DNA from: an uncultured Phascolarctobacterium sp.
Lineage (GTDB): Bacteria; Bacillota; Negativicutes; Acidaminococcales; Acidaminococcaceae
Assembly: GCA_900544795.1 (NCBI GenBank)
Contig: UQWM01000012.1
Coordinates: forward strand, 3,372 to 67,371
Reading direction: 5' to 3'
Length of the DNA stretch: 64,000 bases
The notes beneath the pieces are model-generated. The model searched no databases, was not told the origin of the DNA, and saw nothing but the letters and a program-made list of their open reading frames with translations. Shown piece by piece: positions 8,822-16,778 of the stretch; position 1 is the first letter of the stretch; each line of letters begins with the position of its first letter. Both the position numbers and the translations under genes were made by a program.

Positions 8822-8924
8822 CTCGCTGACCTCCAATGCCTTACCCATCAAAATATACTCGGGAAATATACTTTATAATATTCTACATTTTTTTCGGTTT
8901 CCCTTTAATTTGTTGGCCTTGAAA

Positions 8925-8933
8925 TGCTATAAT
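8925..8933 (+). promoter_or_regulatory. Extended -10 promoter before thiW
   Basis: TGC-TATAAT at 8925-8933, with only a weak -35. The leader to ATG 8966 is about 25 nt, too short for a TPP riboswitch. Confidence 0.5.
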
Positions 8934-8965
8934 AAGATACAGAAGCTATCGGAAGGAGTGTCACT

Positions 8966-9481
8966 ATGAATATCCATAAGCTTACTTTAGCGGCGCTCTT
9001 AGTTGCCATTGGCACCCTCAGCGCGCACCTGATTTATATACCTGCCGGCGTTTCCAAATGCTTTCCCGTACAGCACGCCATCAATGTGCTGGGCGCGGTG
9101 CTTTTAGGCCCCGGTTATGCCACAGCAGTGGCTTTCGTCATTTCCTGTCTGCGTAATATGTTCGGCACCGGTTCCCTGCTGGCTTTCCCCGGCAGTATGA
9201 TCGGCGCTTTGCTGGCCGGCCTTTGCTACAGCCGCCTGCGCACGGTTAAAGCCGCTATGGCGGGCGAAGTTTTCGGCACCGGTATTTTAGGCGGCCTGGT
9301 GGCCTGGCTGTTTGCCAAAACCTTTTTAGGCAGCACGGCCGTAGCCTGGTTCTTTATCCCCCCGTTCCTTATCAGCACCATCGGCGGCAGCATTATCGCC
9401 GGGCTGATCATTAAAAGCGGTATTCTGGCTTACGCTTTGCCAAATCTTTTCGCTAACAAAGGAAACAATAAAATTTTATGA
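8966..9481 (+). CDS. thiW: ThiW-type S component of an ECF vitamin transporter
   Basis: A 171-residue protein with about five or six membrane helices. The segments IPAGVSKCFPVQHAINVLGA and LLGPGYATAVAFVISCLRN are characteristic of ThiW, the substrate-binding S component proposed to take up the thiazole moiety of thiamine through the shared ECF module. GGAAGGAG precedes ATG 8966. The gene overlaps the next one by ATGA. A thiazole biosynthesis operon lies 2.3 kb downstream, which agrees with a thiamine role. The co-transcribed ArsR gene with a zinc-site motif is unexpected for a vitamin transporter. Confidence 0.85.
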   Translation: MNIHKLTLAALLVAIGTLSAHLIYIPAGVSKCFPVQHAINVLGAVLLGPGYATAVAFVISCLRNMFGTGSLLAFPGSMIGALLAGLCYSRLRTVKAAMAGEVFGTGILGGLVAWLFAKTFLGSTAVAWFFIPPFLISTIGGSIIAGLIIKSGILAYALPNLFANKGNNKIL

Positions 9482-9750
9482 CTATTGATACGATGCTTTC
9501 GCAAATCTTATATTGTTTGAGCGGCTTCTTTTTCGGCATTTTCGCCTCGCGCTACAGCGTTATCAGCTGGCGCACGCTGCTCAGCCGTCCGCCGCTTTTT
9601 AAATGCGCGCCTTATGTGCTGTTTATCCTGGTGGCCTTCACCCTGTTTCCCTTCTGGCTGACAGCCCGCACCGAAGCAGGCGGTTTTGTTTACTATGCGA
9701 CGCTGCTGTTCTTTTTTACCAAAGGCTACCGCGCCATGAAGAAAGGATGA
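9478..9750 (+). CDS. Small hypothetical membrane protein in the thiW operon
   Basis: A 90-residue protein with two or three hydrophobic segments: about residues 7-23, 44-60 and 69-84 (LLSRPPLFKCAPYVLFILVA, then FVYYATLLFFFTKGY). It starts at the ATGA overlap with thiW (9478-9481), and its stop lies 8 bp before the ArsR-like start, so the three genes are very probably translated from one message. I do not recognise a family. The tight coupling to thiW suggests a helper of the transporter, but nothing in the sequence proves it. Confidence 0.6.
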   Translation: MTIDTMLSQILYCLSGFFFGIFASRYSVISWRTLLSRPPLFKCAPYVLFILVAFTLFPFWLTARTEAGGFVYYATLLFFFTKGYRAMKKG

Positions 9751-9758
9751 CCCTGACC

Positions 9759-10118
9759 ATGACTGAAAACAAAAAGAAGGAAACTGTCACTTGTGATTCC
9801 TGCGGGCACAGTGCTAAAATACATCCTCAGCTTGCTGACAAATATGTGCAGCCCATGTCCGAGATCTTTAAGGTTTTGGGCGACCCCACCCGTATCAAGA
9901 TCCTGGAACTGCTGAGCCACGAAGCCATGTGCGTCAGCAATATCGCCGAGATGTTGGATATGACCCATTCGGCGATCTCCCATCAGCTGCGGCTGCTGCG
10001 TCACGCCCAGCTGGTCAAATTTTCCAAATCCGGCAAAGAGGTCATTTATTCCCTCGACGACGAGCATGTTTTGACATTGTTCGCTCAGGCGCTGGATCAC
10101 GTTAAGCACAAAGTCTGA
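9759..10118 (+). CDS. ArsR/SmtB-family metal-sensing repressor, CzrA-like
   Basis: A 119-residue winged-helix protein, with LGDPTRIKILELL at residues 40-52 and recognition helix HSAISHQLRLL at 70-80. The last helix carries Asp101-x-His103-x10-His114-x2-His117, exactly the spacing of the alpha-5 zinc site of CzrA/SmtB. An N-terminal CDSC (Cys12, Cys15) and Cys58 could add ligands. ATG 9759 is preferred because AAAGGA ends 11 nt upstream; the earlier in-frame ATG 9747 has no spaced ribosome site. It is the last gene of the thiW operon, followed by a terminator. It probably represses this or another operon when zinc or cobalt is low. Confidence 0.85.
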   Translation: MTENKKKETVTCDSCGHSAKIHPQLADKYVQPMSEIFKVLGDPTRIKILELLSHEAMCVSNIAEMLDMTHSAISHQLRLLRHAQLVKFSKSGKEVIYSLDDEHVLTLFAQALDHVKHKV

Positions 10119-10134
10119 TATACTTTAAAACGGT

Positions 10135-10170
10135 AACCCCGAAGTCTGCAAGCAGGCTTCGGGGTTTTTT
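10135..10170 (+). terminator. Terminator of the thiW-arsR operon
   Basis: The stem AACCCCGAAG with CTTCGGGGTT is followed by a T6 run. Confidence 0.85.
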
Positions 10171-10297
10171 ATGCGTTTCTTTCTGTCACCTGCACAATCA
10201 ACAAATCACCGCTTTTGTTGGCGACAGTTTTTTATGATACAATAGGTCTGTACAGCAATAAATCTGTAAAATTTATATTTTTATGAGGACAGAATAA

Positions 10298-11644
10298 ATG
10301 CTTTTAACAAATCTTAAGCTTGACCAACATACAGACCGCCCTTTATATGCGCAGATCAGCGCCGCCATCAAAGAGCAGCTCCACAGCGGTCAAATCAGTG
10401 CCGGTGATAAGCTTCCCTCCGTACGCAAGCTGGCCGCCGCCCTACAGGCAAGCCGTACTACGATCGAGAGCGCTTATAACCAACTGGTGGCCGACGGCTA
10501 TCTGCTGAACGAGCCCAAGCGGGGCTATTTTGCCGCGGCTTTGGCCGGGCTGCGCAGCCGCAGCGACGCGCCTGTTACCCAAAGCATCGAACCGCCTGCC
10601 GTCCGTTATAACTTTGCCAACAACTACATCGACCCGGCTTCCTTCCCCACCGACCTGTGGCGGCGTTATTTGAACCGGGCCCTGAAAAACAAAGCCCTGC
10701 TGTCCAGGTACGGCGAGCCCCAGGGCGAAACCGAGCTGCGCCGCACCCTGGCCAAATACAGCTCTGTTGCCCGTGGCGTCGTCTGCTCGCCCGAGCAGAT
10801 CGTCATCGGCGCCGGTGTGCAAAGCCTGCTGCAAATACTTATCGACATTTTACAGCCGGAACTGACCGAGATCGCCCTGGAAGCGCCGGGCTTTGCCCAG
10901 GCAGAACGACTTTTCACCTCCCATGGCTGGCAGGTGCACCATTTCAGCACCGAGCAGTTGGACGCCAAGCTGCCGCGCCTGCTTTATGTCAGCCCCTCCA
11001 ATCCTTATAAGGGGCGCTCCCTGTCGCCCCAGCAGCGGCTGAGCCTGCTGCACTGGGCAGCCGAACATCACACCTATCTACTGGAAGACGATTATAACGG
11101 CGAGTTCCGCTATTTCAGCCGCCCATTCTCCTCATTGCAGGGCATGAGCGACGGCAGCAGCGTTATTTATTTGGGGTCGTTTTCGCGGCTGCTGCTGCCT
11201 TCCCTGCGCCTTAGCTACATGGTACTGCCGCCCCGACTTTTAGAGCGTTACCGACAGCTGGGGCATCTTTACAACCAAACCTCGTCCACTATCGAACAGC
11301 TGGCTCTGGCCGATTTTATTGCCGCCGGTGCCCTGTGCCGCCACGTTAAACGCCTGCGCAAGCTTTACAGCAGCAAAAATACGCTGCTGCGTCAGGCATT
11401 GACCGAAATCTTTGGTGACAGAGTCGTCGTGCGGGCTTACGAATCGGGACTGCATCTGCGGCTGGCTGTAAACGCCCCGCTGACTGCGGCCGAGTTGGCC
11501 GAAGCAGCCTTACAGGAAGGGGTCCGCATCCTGCCTGTTTACGATAAAACCGAACTATTACCCGAAATCCTGCTTTCTTTTGCCGGTATTCAGGAAAACG
11601 AGATCCGCCCAGCCCTCTCCGCATTAAAAAAGGCCTGGTTTTAA
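10298..11644 (+). CDS. MocR/GabR-type GntR regulator with aminotransferase-like domain, PLP lysine replaced by arginine
   Basis: A 448-residue protein. Residues 1-80 are a GntR winged helix (RPLYAQISAAIKEQL, SVRKLAAALQASRTTIESAY). Residues 100-448 are a fold-type-I aminotransferase domain with EDDYNGEFRY near 262-271. Family members bind PLP through the Lys of a GTFSK-type motif. Here it reads GSFSR with Arg297 (codon CGG at 11186-11188), while the flanking LLPSLR and SYMVLPP are normal. The usual PSHQFP motif is also altered to SPSNPYKG. So it may not form the internal aldimine. GAGGA precedes ATG 10298. It lies just upstream of the thiS operon, in the same direction, and could regulate it. 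Confidence 0.88.
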   Translation: MLLTNLKLDQHTDRPLYAQISAAIKEQLHSGQISAGDKLPSVRKLAAALQASRTTIESAYNQLVADGYLLNEPKRGYFAAALAGLRSRSDAPVTQSIEPPAVRYNFANNYIDPASFPTDLWRRYLNRALKNKALLSRYGEPQGETELRRTLAKYSSVARGVVCSPEQIVIGAGVQSLLQILIDILQPELTEIALEAPGFAQAERLFTSHGWQVHHFSTEQLDAKLPRLLYVSPSNPYKGRSLSPQQRLSLLHWAAEHHTYLLEDDYNGEFRYFSRPFSSLQGMSDGSSVIYLGSFSRLLLPSLRLSYMVLPPRLLERYRQLGHLYNQTSSTIEQLALADFIAAGALCRHVKRLRKLYSSKNTLLRQALTEIFGDRVVVRAYESGLHLRLAVNAPLTAAELAEAALQEGVRILPVYDKTELLPEILLSFAGIQENEIRPALSALKKAWF

Positions 11645-11659
11645 CGAATGTTTTAGTGC

Positions 11660-11689
11660 TTGACAGGGCGGCCATGCAAATGCTATTCT
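11660..11689 (+). promoter_or_regulatory. Promoter of the thiS operon
   Basis: Consensus TTGACA at 11660-11665, an 18-bp spacer, TATTCT at 11684-11689 preceded by TGC (extended -10). The start would be near 11696, giving a leader of about 95 nt that holds the hairpin at 11707-11766. Confidence 0.65.
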
Positions 11690-11706
11690 AACAACAGAGT
11701 GAAGCT

Positions 11707-11766
11707 AAAAGGCGTCACGAAGGGGTACACCACCACGGGTGTAGTTCTTTGTGACGCCTTTTTTAT
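11707..11766 (+). terminator. Long leader hairpin with T run before thiS (terminator or attenuator)
   Basis: The outer stem AAAGGCGTCAC pairs with GTGACGCCTTT and continues inward through GAAGGG with TTCTTT (three G-T pairs) and TACACC with GGTGTA, then a T run at 11759-11766. It lies between a consensus promoter and the thiS ribosome site, so all thiS transcription from that promoter must pass it. It may alternatively just terminate the upstream regulator gene. It lacks the TPP riboswitch sequences. Confidence 0.7.
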
Positions 11767-11790
11767 TTTTATGAAGGAGGTACAAGTTTG

Positions 11791-11985
11791 ATGCAGCTCA
11801 ATGGAAAAACTATCACCGCAGCGCCCGCCCTGACGCTGGCCCAATTACTCAAGCAGCAGGGTTTTGACGGGTCGCGCGTCGCCGTCGAGCTTAACGGCAG
11901 CATCGTCAGCCGCAACGATTTTGGCAAGGTGCAATTACAGGATAGCGACACGCTGGAAGTAGTGCAGTTTGTAGGAGGTGGCTGA
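11791..11985 (+). CDS. thiS: ThiS sulfur carrier protein
   Basis: A 64-residue ubiquitin-like protein, starting MQLNGKTI and ending VVQFVGGG. The C-terminal Gly-Gly is the site adenylated by ThiF and converted to the thiocarboxylate that donates sulfur to thiazole. AAGGAGG at 11774-11780 serves ATG 11791; TTG 11788 is an alternative with slightly better spacing. The stop overlaps the thiF start (TGATG). First gene of thiS-thiF-thiG-thiH-tenI. Confidence 0.92.
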   Translation: MQLNGKTITAAPALTLAQLLKQQGFDGSRVAVELNGSIVSRNDFGKVQLQDSDTLEVVQFVGGG

Positions 11986-12626
11986 TGCAGACGGCAATCA
12001 CCCAAGCCCAATTACAGGCCGCCCTGACCGCACGGCACGGAGCGGAACGCCAGGAAAAACTTAGCCGCGCCTGCATAGGTATCGCAGGACTGGGCGGGCT
12101 GGGCTCCAACATCGCCGTGCAGCTGGCACGCTTAGGCGTAGGCCGCCTGGTCCTTGTAGATTTTGACCGGGTAGAACTAAGTAACCTGAACCGCCAGCAC
12201 TACCGGCTCTGCGACATTGGCCAGCCGAAACCAACTGCCCTTTTGCAGCAGCTACAGCAAATCAATCCCTATCTGCGCTACGAAACCCACTGCCTGCGCC
12301 TGACGCCGCAGAATATACCCGCCATCTTCGCCGATTGCTCTATCATCTGCGAAGCCTTTGACGACGCAGCCGCTAAAGCCATGTTGACGACGATGGTTTT
12401 ACAGCAGCTGCCCCAGTCCGTGCTGGTGGCCTGCTCCGGTATGGCCGGTAACGACAGCGCCAACGCCATTACGACCAAAAAGCGCTTACAGCGCCTGTAC
12501 CTGTGCGGCGACGGCACCACAGATATCAATATCGACGGCAGCCTTTTAGCGCCCCGGGTCAGCGTCTGTGCCGCTCATGCGGCAACCATGGTCATGCGCC
12601 TGCTTTTAGGCTGCACGACGCCTTAA
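11985..12626 (+). CDS. thiF: ThiF-family adenylyltransferase for ThiS
   Basis: A 213-residue E1-like enzyme. The nucleotide-binding motif GIAGLGGLGSN is near residues 32-42, with VDFDRVELSNLNRQ near 58-71, which contains the usual Asp and Arg of MoeB/ThiF proteins. It is short and lacks the paired zinc CxxC motifs, as in the clostridial type found with ThiH. It activates the ThiS C-terminus with ATP in the cytoplasm. It overlaps thiS by one base with GGAGG inside the thiS end, so translation is coupled. Confidence 0.9.
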   Translation: MQTAITQAQLQAALTARHGAERQEKLSRACIGIAGLGGLGSNIAVQLARLGVGRLVLVDFDRVELSNLNRQHYRLCDIGQPKPTALLQQLQQINPYLRYETHCLRLTPQNIPAIFADCSIICEAFDDAAAKAMLTTMVLQQLPQSVLVACSGMAGNDSANAITTKKRLQRLYLCGDGTTDINIDGSLLAPRVSVCAAHAATMVMRLLLGCTTP

Positions 12627-12651
12627 ATTTATGAATGCGAAGGAGAAAGCC

Positions 12652-13422
12652 ATGCAGGAAGATAAACTTATTTTAGGCGGCCACGCCTTCAGCTCGCGTT
12701 TTATCCTGGGCAGCGGCAAGTATTCCCTGCCGCTTATCAAAGCTGCGGCCGAACAGGCCGGAGCCCAAATCATAACTTTAGCCCTACGACGGGCCCAGTC
12801 ACAGCAGGATAATATCCTTGACTTTATACCTGCCGGGCTGACGCTGCTGCCCAACACCTCCGGTGCCCGCACTGCCGACGAAGCAGTACGCATAGCACAC
12901 CTGGCCCGTGCCTGCGGCTGTGGTGATTTTATCAAGCTGGAGATCATTCGGGATTCCAAGTATCTACTGCCCGACAATCAGGCCACTGTCCAAGCAACGG
13001 AGATATTAGCCAAAGAAGGCTTCATCGTGATGCCCTATATGTACCCCGACCTGAATACAGCCCGTGACCTGCGCGACGCCGGGGCGGCCTCTATTATGCC
13101 TTTAGGTGCGCCCATAGGCTCTAACAAGGGACTGGCGACCCGTGATTTCATCCAAATATTGATAGACGAGATCGACCTGCCCATCATAGTCGATGCGGGT
13201 ATCGGCCGACCCTCGCAGGCCTGCGAAGCCATGGAGATGGGCGCCGCCGCTGTTATGGCCAACACCGCTATCGCTACGGCTGGTGATATCCCCCTGATGG
13301 CGACCGCCTTTAAACAGGCCATCGCAGCGGGACGGGCCGCCTATTTAGCCAAACCGGGGCGGGTCTTATCGCAGGGAGCCGCCTCATCTTCACCTCTAAC
13401 AGGCTTTTTGGAAGACAGGTGA
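12652..13422 (+). CDS. thiG: Thiazole synthase ThiG
   Basis: A 256-residue TIM-barrel enzyme that joins deoxyxylulose 5-phosphate, dehydroglycine and the sulfur of ThiS-thiocarboxylate into thiazole phosphate. Lys95 in FIKLEIIRD is the Schiff-base lysine. The phosphate-binding segments GAPIGSNKGL and VDAGIGRPSQA follow. ATG 12652 is chosen because AGGAG lies 6 nt upstream; the in-frame ATG 12631 has none. It lies 25 bp after thiF, and its stop overlaps a GTG codon of the thiH frame. Confidence 0.94.
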   Translation: MQEDKLILGGHAFSSRFILGSGKYSLPLIKAAAEQAGAQIITLALRRAQSQQDNILDFIPAGLTLLPNTSGARTADEAVRIAHLARACGCGDFIKLEIIRDSKYLLPDNQATVQATEILAKEGFIVMPYMYPDLNTARDLRDAGAASIMPLGAPIGSNKGLATRDFIQILIDEIDLPIIVDAGIGRPSQACEAMEMGAAAVMANTAIATAGDIPLMATAFKQAIAAGRAAYLAKPGRVLSQGAASSSPLTGFLEDR

Positions 13423-13427
13423 GCAAT

Positions 13428-14585
13428 ATGAAGATCGACCAGCACACTGACCCGATGGACTATCAGCCAAATATGGAGATCATCACCTCCGATATCATGG
13501 AGCAGGTTTTAGCCGCCCGCAACGCTTATGACGCAGCAGTCTATACGGAGGCGTCCGTCAAGCAGGCTTTAACTAAAGACCATTTGACCCCCGACGATTT
13601 TGCCGCCCTGCTCTCGCCTGCCGCCGAAGCTTTTTTAGAGCAAATGGCCCAAAGGGCCCTGCAGGAGACGCGCAAGCATTTCGGCAACACAGTCAATCTG
13701 TTTACGCCCCTTTATCTTGCCAACTACTGCGAAAATTACTGCGTTTATTGCGGCTTTAACTGCCACAACAACATTAAACGGGCCCAATTGAACGCCGTCG
13801 AAATAGAACGGGAAATGCAGGCCATTGCCGCCCAGGGACTGGAAGAAATTTTGCTGCTGACCGGCGAAAGCCCTGCCATAAGCAGCGTGCAGTATCTCGC
13901 TGAAGCCTGCAAGCTGGCCCGCAAATATTTTCGCGTCGTCGGTTTGGAGGTTTACCCCATGGACAGCAGCGACTATTCTTATCTGCACCAATGCGGCGCC
14001 GATTTTGTCACCGTTTTTCAGGAGACCTATAATACCGAAAAATACGGCCAGCTGCATTTAGGCGGCCGCAAGCGCAGCTTCCCCTACCGTTTCAACGCCC
14101 AGGAGCGGGCCTTACAGGGCGGTATGCGGGGCGTAGGCTTGGCCGCCCTGCTGGGGCTGGACGATTTTCGCCGTGACGCCTGGTCTACCGGCTTGCACGC
14201 CTATCTGCTCCAGCGCCACTATCCGCAGGCAGAGATCGCTTTTTCCTGCCCACGCCTGCGCCCCATCATCAATAACGATAAGATCAACCCTAAAGATGTA
14301 CACGAACGCCAACTGCTGCAAATAATCTGTGCTTACCGCATCTTTCTGCCCTTCGCCGCTATCACCATCTCGTCCCGTGAAAGCTCCCGCTTCCGCGACC
14401 ATGTAGTAGGGCTGGCTGCAACAAAAATCTCGGCCGGGGTCGAGGTAGGCATCGGCGGCCACAGCCAGCAGCCCCAAGGCGACGAGCAGTTCCTTATAAA
14501 TGATGGCCGCACGGTACAGCAGATCTGTGCCATGCTGATCGAGCGTGGCTTGCAGCCGGTGATGAGCGATTATGTCTACGTTTAA
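13428..14585 (+). CDS. thiH: Radical-SAM dehydroglycine synthase ThiH
   Basis: A 385-residue enzyme with the radical-SAM cluster motif C101-x3-C105-x2-C108 (NYCENYCVYCGFNC). ThiH cleaves tyrosine to make dehydroglycine for ThiG under anaerobic conditions, in contrast to the oxygen-using ThiO of aerobes, which fits an anaerobe. I use ATG 13428, with AGGTGA 6 nt upstream; GTG 13419, overlapping the thiG stop, is possible. The end overlaps the tenI start by 14 bp. Confidence 0.93.
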   Translation: MKIDQHTDPMDYQPNMEIITSDIMEQVLAARNAYDAAVYTEASVKQALTKDHLTPDDFAALLSPAAEAFLEQMAQRALQETRKHFGNTVNLFTPLYLANYCENYCVYCGFNCHNNIKRAQLNAVEIEREMQAIAAQGLEEILLLTGESPAISSVQYLAEACKLARKYFRVVGLEVYPMDSSDYSYLHQCGADFVTVFQETYNTEKYGQLHLGGRKRSFPYRFNAQERALQGGMRGVGLAALLGLDDFRRDAWSTGLHAYLLQRHYPQAEIAFSCPRLRPIINNDKINPKDVHERQLLQIICAYRIFLPFAAITISSRESSRFRDHVVGLAATKISAGVEVGIGGHSQQPQGDEQFLINDGRTVQQICAMLIERGLQPVMSDYVYV

Positions 14586-15186
14586 GCTGCTCGCCATTAC
14601 CGACCGAGACAGCTGCCCAGAGGATTTAGAGCGCCGCATCCTGCGGCTGGCAGCAAGTGATATCGACGCCCTGATCCTGCGTGTTAAAGACCTGCCGCCG
14701 CAGGCCTACCTGACTTTGGCTGAACAAACGCTGGACCTGTGCCGGCAGCAGCAACTGCCCCTGATCCTGCACCGCTTTGCCGATGCCTGCCATCAACTTA
14801 ATAACTACGCCCTGCACCTCAGCTATCCCCAGCTAGTGCAGCAGCCACAGGTGCGCCTACAGATACAACTGTTAGGCGTATCCGTCCACAGCCTTGCCGA
14901 AGCACGGCAAGCGGCTGCTTTGGGCGCCGATTACCTGATTGCAGGACATATTTTCCCTACTACCTGCAAACGGGGACTGACCGGCAGAGGCCTGGAATTT
15001 TTGCACGCAGTCTGCTCTGCCGTCACGATCCCCGTCTATGCCATCGGCGGCATCACCCCGGCCAACATTGGCCGGGTACAAAAGGCAGGCGCCAGCGGCG
15101 CCTGTTTGATGAGCAGCCTGATGGCCAGTACCGACCCGGCCAAGCTGGTGCAGCTGCTGCGGCAGACTTTAAACCACAACGCTTAA
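14572..15186 (+). CDS. tenI: TenI-like thiazole tautomerase (ThiE paralogue)
   Basis: A 204-residue TIM barrel of the ThiE/TenI superfamily. It matches Bacillus TenI closely around VSVHSLAEA, GHIFPTTCKRGLTGRG and IPVYAIGGITP. His126 in GHIF corresponds to the tautomerase His122. The ThiE markers for pyrimidine pyrophosphate and Mg binding (NDR and HLGQxD) are absent: here HRF and LHLSYP. So it more likely aromatises the ThiG product than makes thiamine phosphate. The start is inside thiH. It is the last gene of the operon, so the thiazole branch is complete, but thiC, thiD and thiE are not in this window. Confidence 0.82.
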   Translation: MSTFKLLAITDRDSCPEDLERRILRLAASDIDALILRVKDLPPQAYLTLAEQTLDLCRQQQLPLILHRFADACHQLNNYALHLSYPQLVQQPQVRLQIQLLGVSVHSLAEARQAAALGADYLIAGHIFPTTCKRGLTGRGLEFLHAVCSAVTIPVYAIGGITPANIGRVQKAGASGACLMSSLMASTDPAKLVQLLRQTLNHNA

Positions 15187-15189
15187 GCC

Positions 15190-15229
15190 ATACAAAAAGC
15201 CCGCTTCTAAACTTATTTAGAAGCGGGCT
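15190..15229 (-). terminator. Terminator after tRNA-Lys (UUU)
   Basis: A 14-bp stem (15198-15211 with 15216-15229) is followed by T5 on the minus strand. On the plus strand there is no T run, so termination of tenI here would be weak. Confidence 0.7.
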
Positions 15230-15263
15230 AAAATATTTACACCTGTTTTGGGGCAAAAAAAAA

Positions 15264-15339
15264 TGGTGATCCACCCGCGACTCGAACGCGGGACACCCTG
15301 ATTAAAAGTCAGGTGCTCTACCGACTGAGCTAGTGGATC
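15264..15339 (-). tRNA. tRNA-Lys (anticodon UUU)
   Basis: 76 nt including encoded CCA (15264-15266). Acceptor stem GATCCAC with GTGGATC, anticodon stem CCTGA/TCAGG with loop CTTTTAA, T arm CCGCG-TTCGAGT-CGCGG. The anticodon reads UUU. Confidence 0.96.
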
Positions 15340-15429
15340 ACATAGTTATCAAGCTTCAAGCCAACTTGACAACGATATAATTATAACTACCTTTCAGCGT
15401 TCTGTCAAGAAATAATTGCAAAAAATATA

Positions 15430-15460
15430 GAAAACCGTCAGGCAACTGCCTGACGGTTTA
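15430..15460 (-). terminator. Terminator after purA
   Basis: A near-perfect hairpin built on AAACCGTCAGGCA and its complement, followed by TTTTC on the minus strand. Confidence 0.75.
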
Positions 15461-15467
15461 GTTTTGC

Positions 15468-16757
15468 TTACAGTAATTTTTTCAAAACAATAGTCTGGTC
15501 ACGTTCCGGACCTACAGAAACGATGCCCAGCGCTACGCCTGCTACTTCGCATAAGCGGTTCAGATAGGCCTTAGCCTGCTCCGGCAGTTCATCAAAGGTG
15601 CGGATAGCGGTAATGTCGGTCATCCAGCCGTCGAATTCTTCAAAAATCGGCTCTACCTGAGCCAACACATTCAGGCTGGCAGGGATCTGTTTGATCTCCT
15701 GTCCGTCGATCTTATAACCGACGCACATTTTGATCTTTGCCATTTTATCAAGGATATCCAGACGGGTCACAGCCAGGTAATCCAGACTGTTCAAACGCGC
15801 GGAATATTTGAGCATAAAAGCGTCCAGCCAGCCGCAGCGGCGGGGACGTCCGGTAACAGTGCCGTATTCGTGGCCGGTCTCACGAAGCGTATGGCCGGGG
15901 CCATCGCTGTCCAGGAGCTCGGTAACGAAGGGACCTTCGCCGACGCGGGTAGTATAGGCTTTAACTACGCCGACCACATGGTCGATATAGCGGGGGCCGA
16001 TACCGCTGCCTGTGCTGGCATTGCCGGCAGTCGGGTTGGAGCTGGTGACATACGGATAAGTACCATGGTCGATATCAAGGAAGGTAGCCTGCGCGCCTTC
16101 AAACAAGACATTTTTACCGGCGCTGAATATCTCGTCCAAAACGACGCCGGTGTCAGCCACATAGGGACGCAGTTCTTCGGCAAAAGCTAAAAATTCTTTC
16201 AGCATAGCATCGTAATCGAACGGCTCGCCGCCATAGATTTTGGTGATGATAGCATTTTTAGCGTCCAAATTGATCTTCAATTTTTCAGCAAAGGTCTCCG
16301 GCTCCATCAAATCGCAGATACGGATGCCCGTGCGGGCTACTTTATCCATATAGCAGGGGCCGATACCGCCCTTGGTGGTACCGATCATATTACAGCCTAA
16401 AGCCGATTCCTGCAGCTCATCTAAAAGGGCATGATAAGGCAGCACCACATGCGCGCGGTCAGAGATGACCAGATTGTCGCAGCGGATGCCTTTAGCCTGC
16501 ATATCGGCGATCTCGTGCAGCACAACGCCGGGATTGATAACGACGCCGTTACCCAGTACATTGGTCTTGTCATTGTACAAAACTCCGGAGGGAAGCAAAC
16601 GCAGTTTATAGGAAACGTCATTGACGACTACCGTATGACCTGCGTTGGAACCGCCGGAATAACGTACGACGGCATCGGCTTTCTGTGCCAAATAATCAAC
16701 GATCTTACCTTTACCTTCATCGCCCCACTGGGCACCAATAACTACAACAGATGACAT
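15468..16757 (-). CDS. purA: Adenylosuccinate synthetase
   Basis: A 429-residue cytoplasmic enzyme joining IMP and aspartate with GTP to give adenylosuccinate. The N-terminal GAQWGDEGKGKIVDYLA holds the GTP-binding loop; NGVVINP and TTKGGIGPCY are typical IMP-site segments. Length is normal. It follows purB by 21 bp in the same direction, so both steps of the AMP branch are encoded together. AGGAGATGCTCAC gives the ribosome site. Confidence 0.97.
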   Translation of the reverse strand: MSSVVVIGAQWGDEGKGKIVDYLAQKADAVVRYSGGSNAGHTVVVNDVSYKLRLLPSGVLYNDKTNVLGNGVVINPGVVLHEIADMQAKGIRCDNLVISDRAHVVLPYHALLDELQESALGCNMIGTTKGGIGPCYMDKVARTGIRICDLMEPETFAEKLKINLDAKNAIITKIYGGEPFDYDAMLKEFLAFAEELRPYVADTGVVLDEIFSAGKNVLFEGAQATFLDIDHGTYPYVTSSNPTAGNASTGSGIGPRYIDHVVGVVKAYTTRVGEGPFVTELLDSDGPGHTLRETGHEYGTVTGRPRRCGWLDAFMLKYSARLNSLDYLAVTRLDILDKMAKIKMCVGYKIDGQEIKQIPASLNVLAQVEPIFEEFDGWMTDITAIRTFDELPEQAKAYLNRLCEVAGVALGIVSVGPERDQTIVLKKLL

Positions 16758-16778
16758 GTGAGCATCTCCTTATCTAAA

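Noticed and set aside
11690..11790. TPP riboswitch before thiS
   Set aside because: The conserved TPP aptamer segments are absent and the leader is only about 95 nt, mostly one hairpin.
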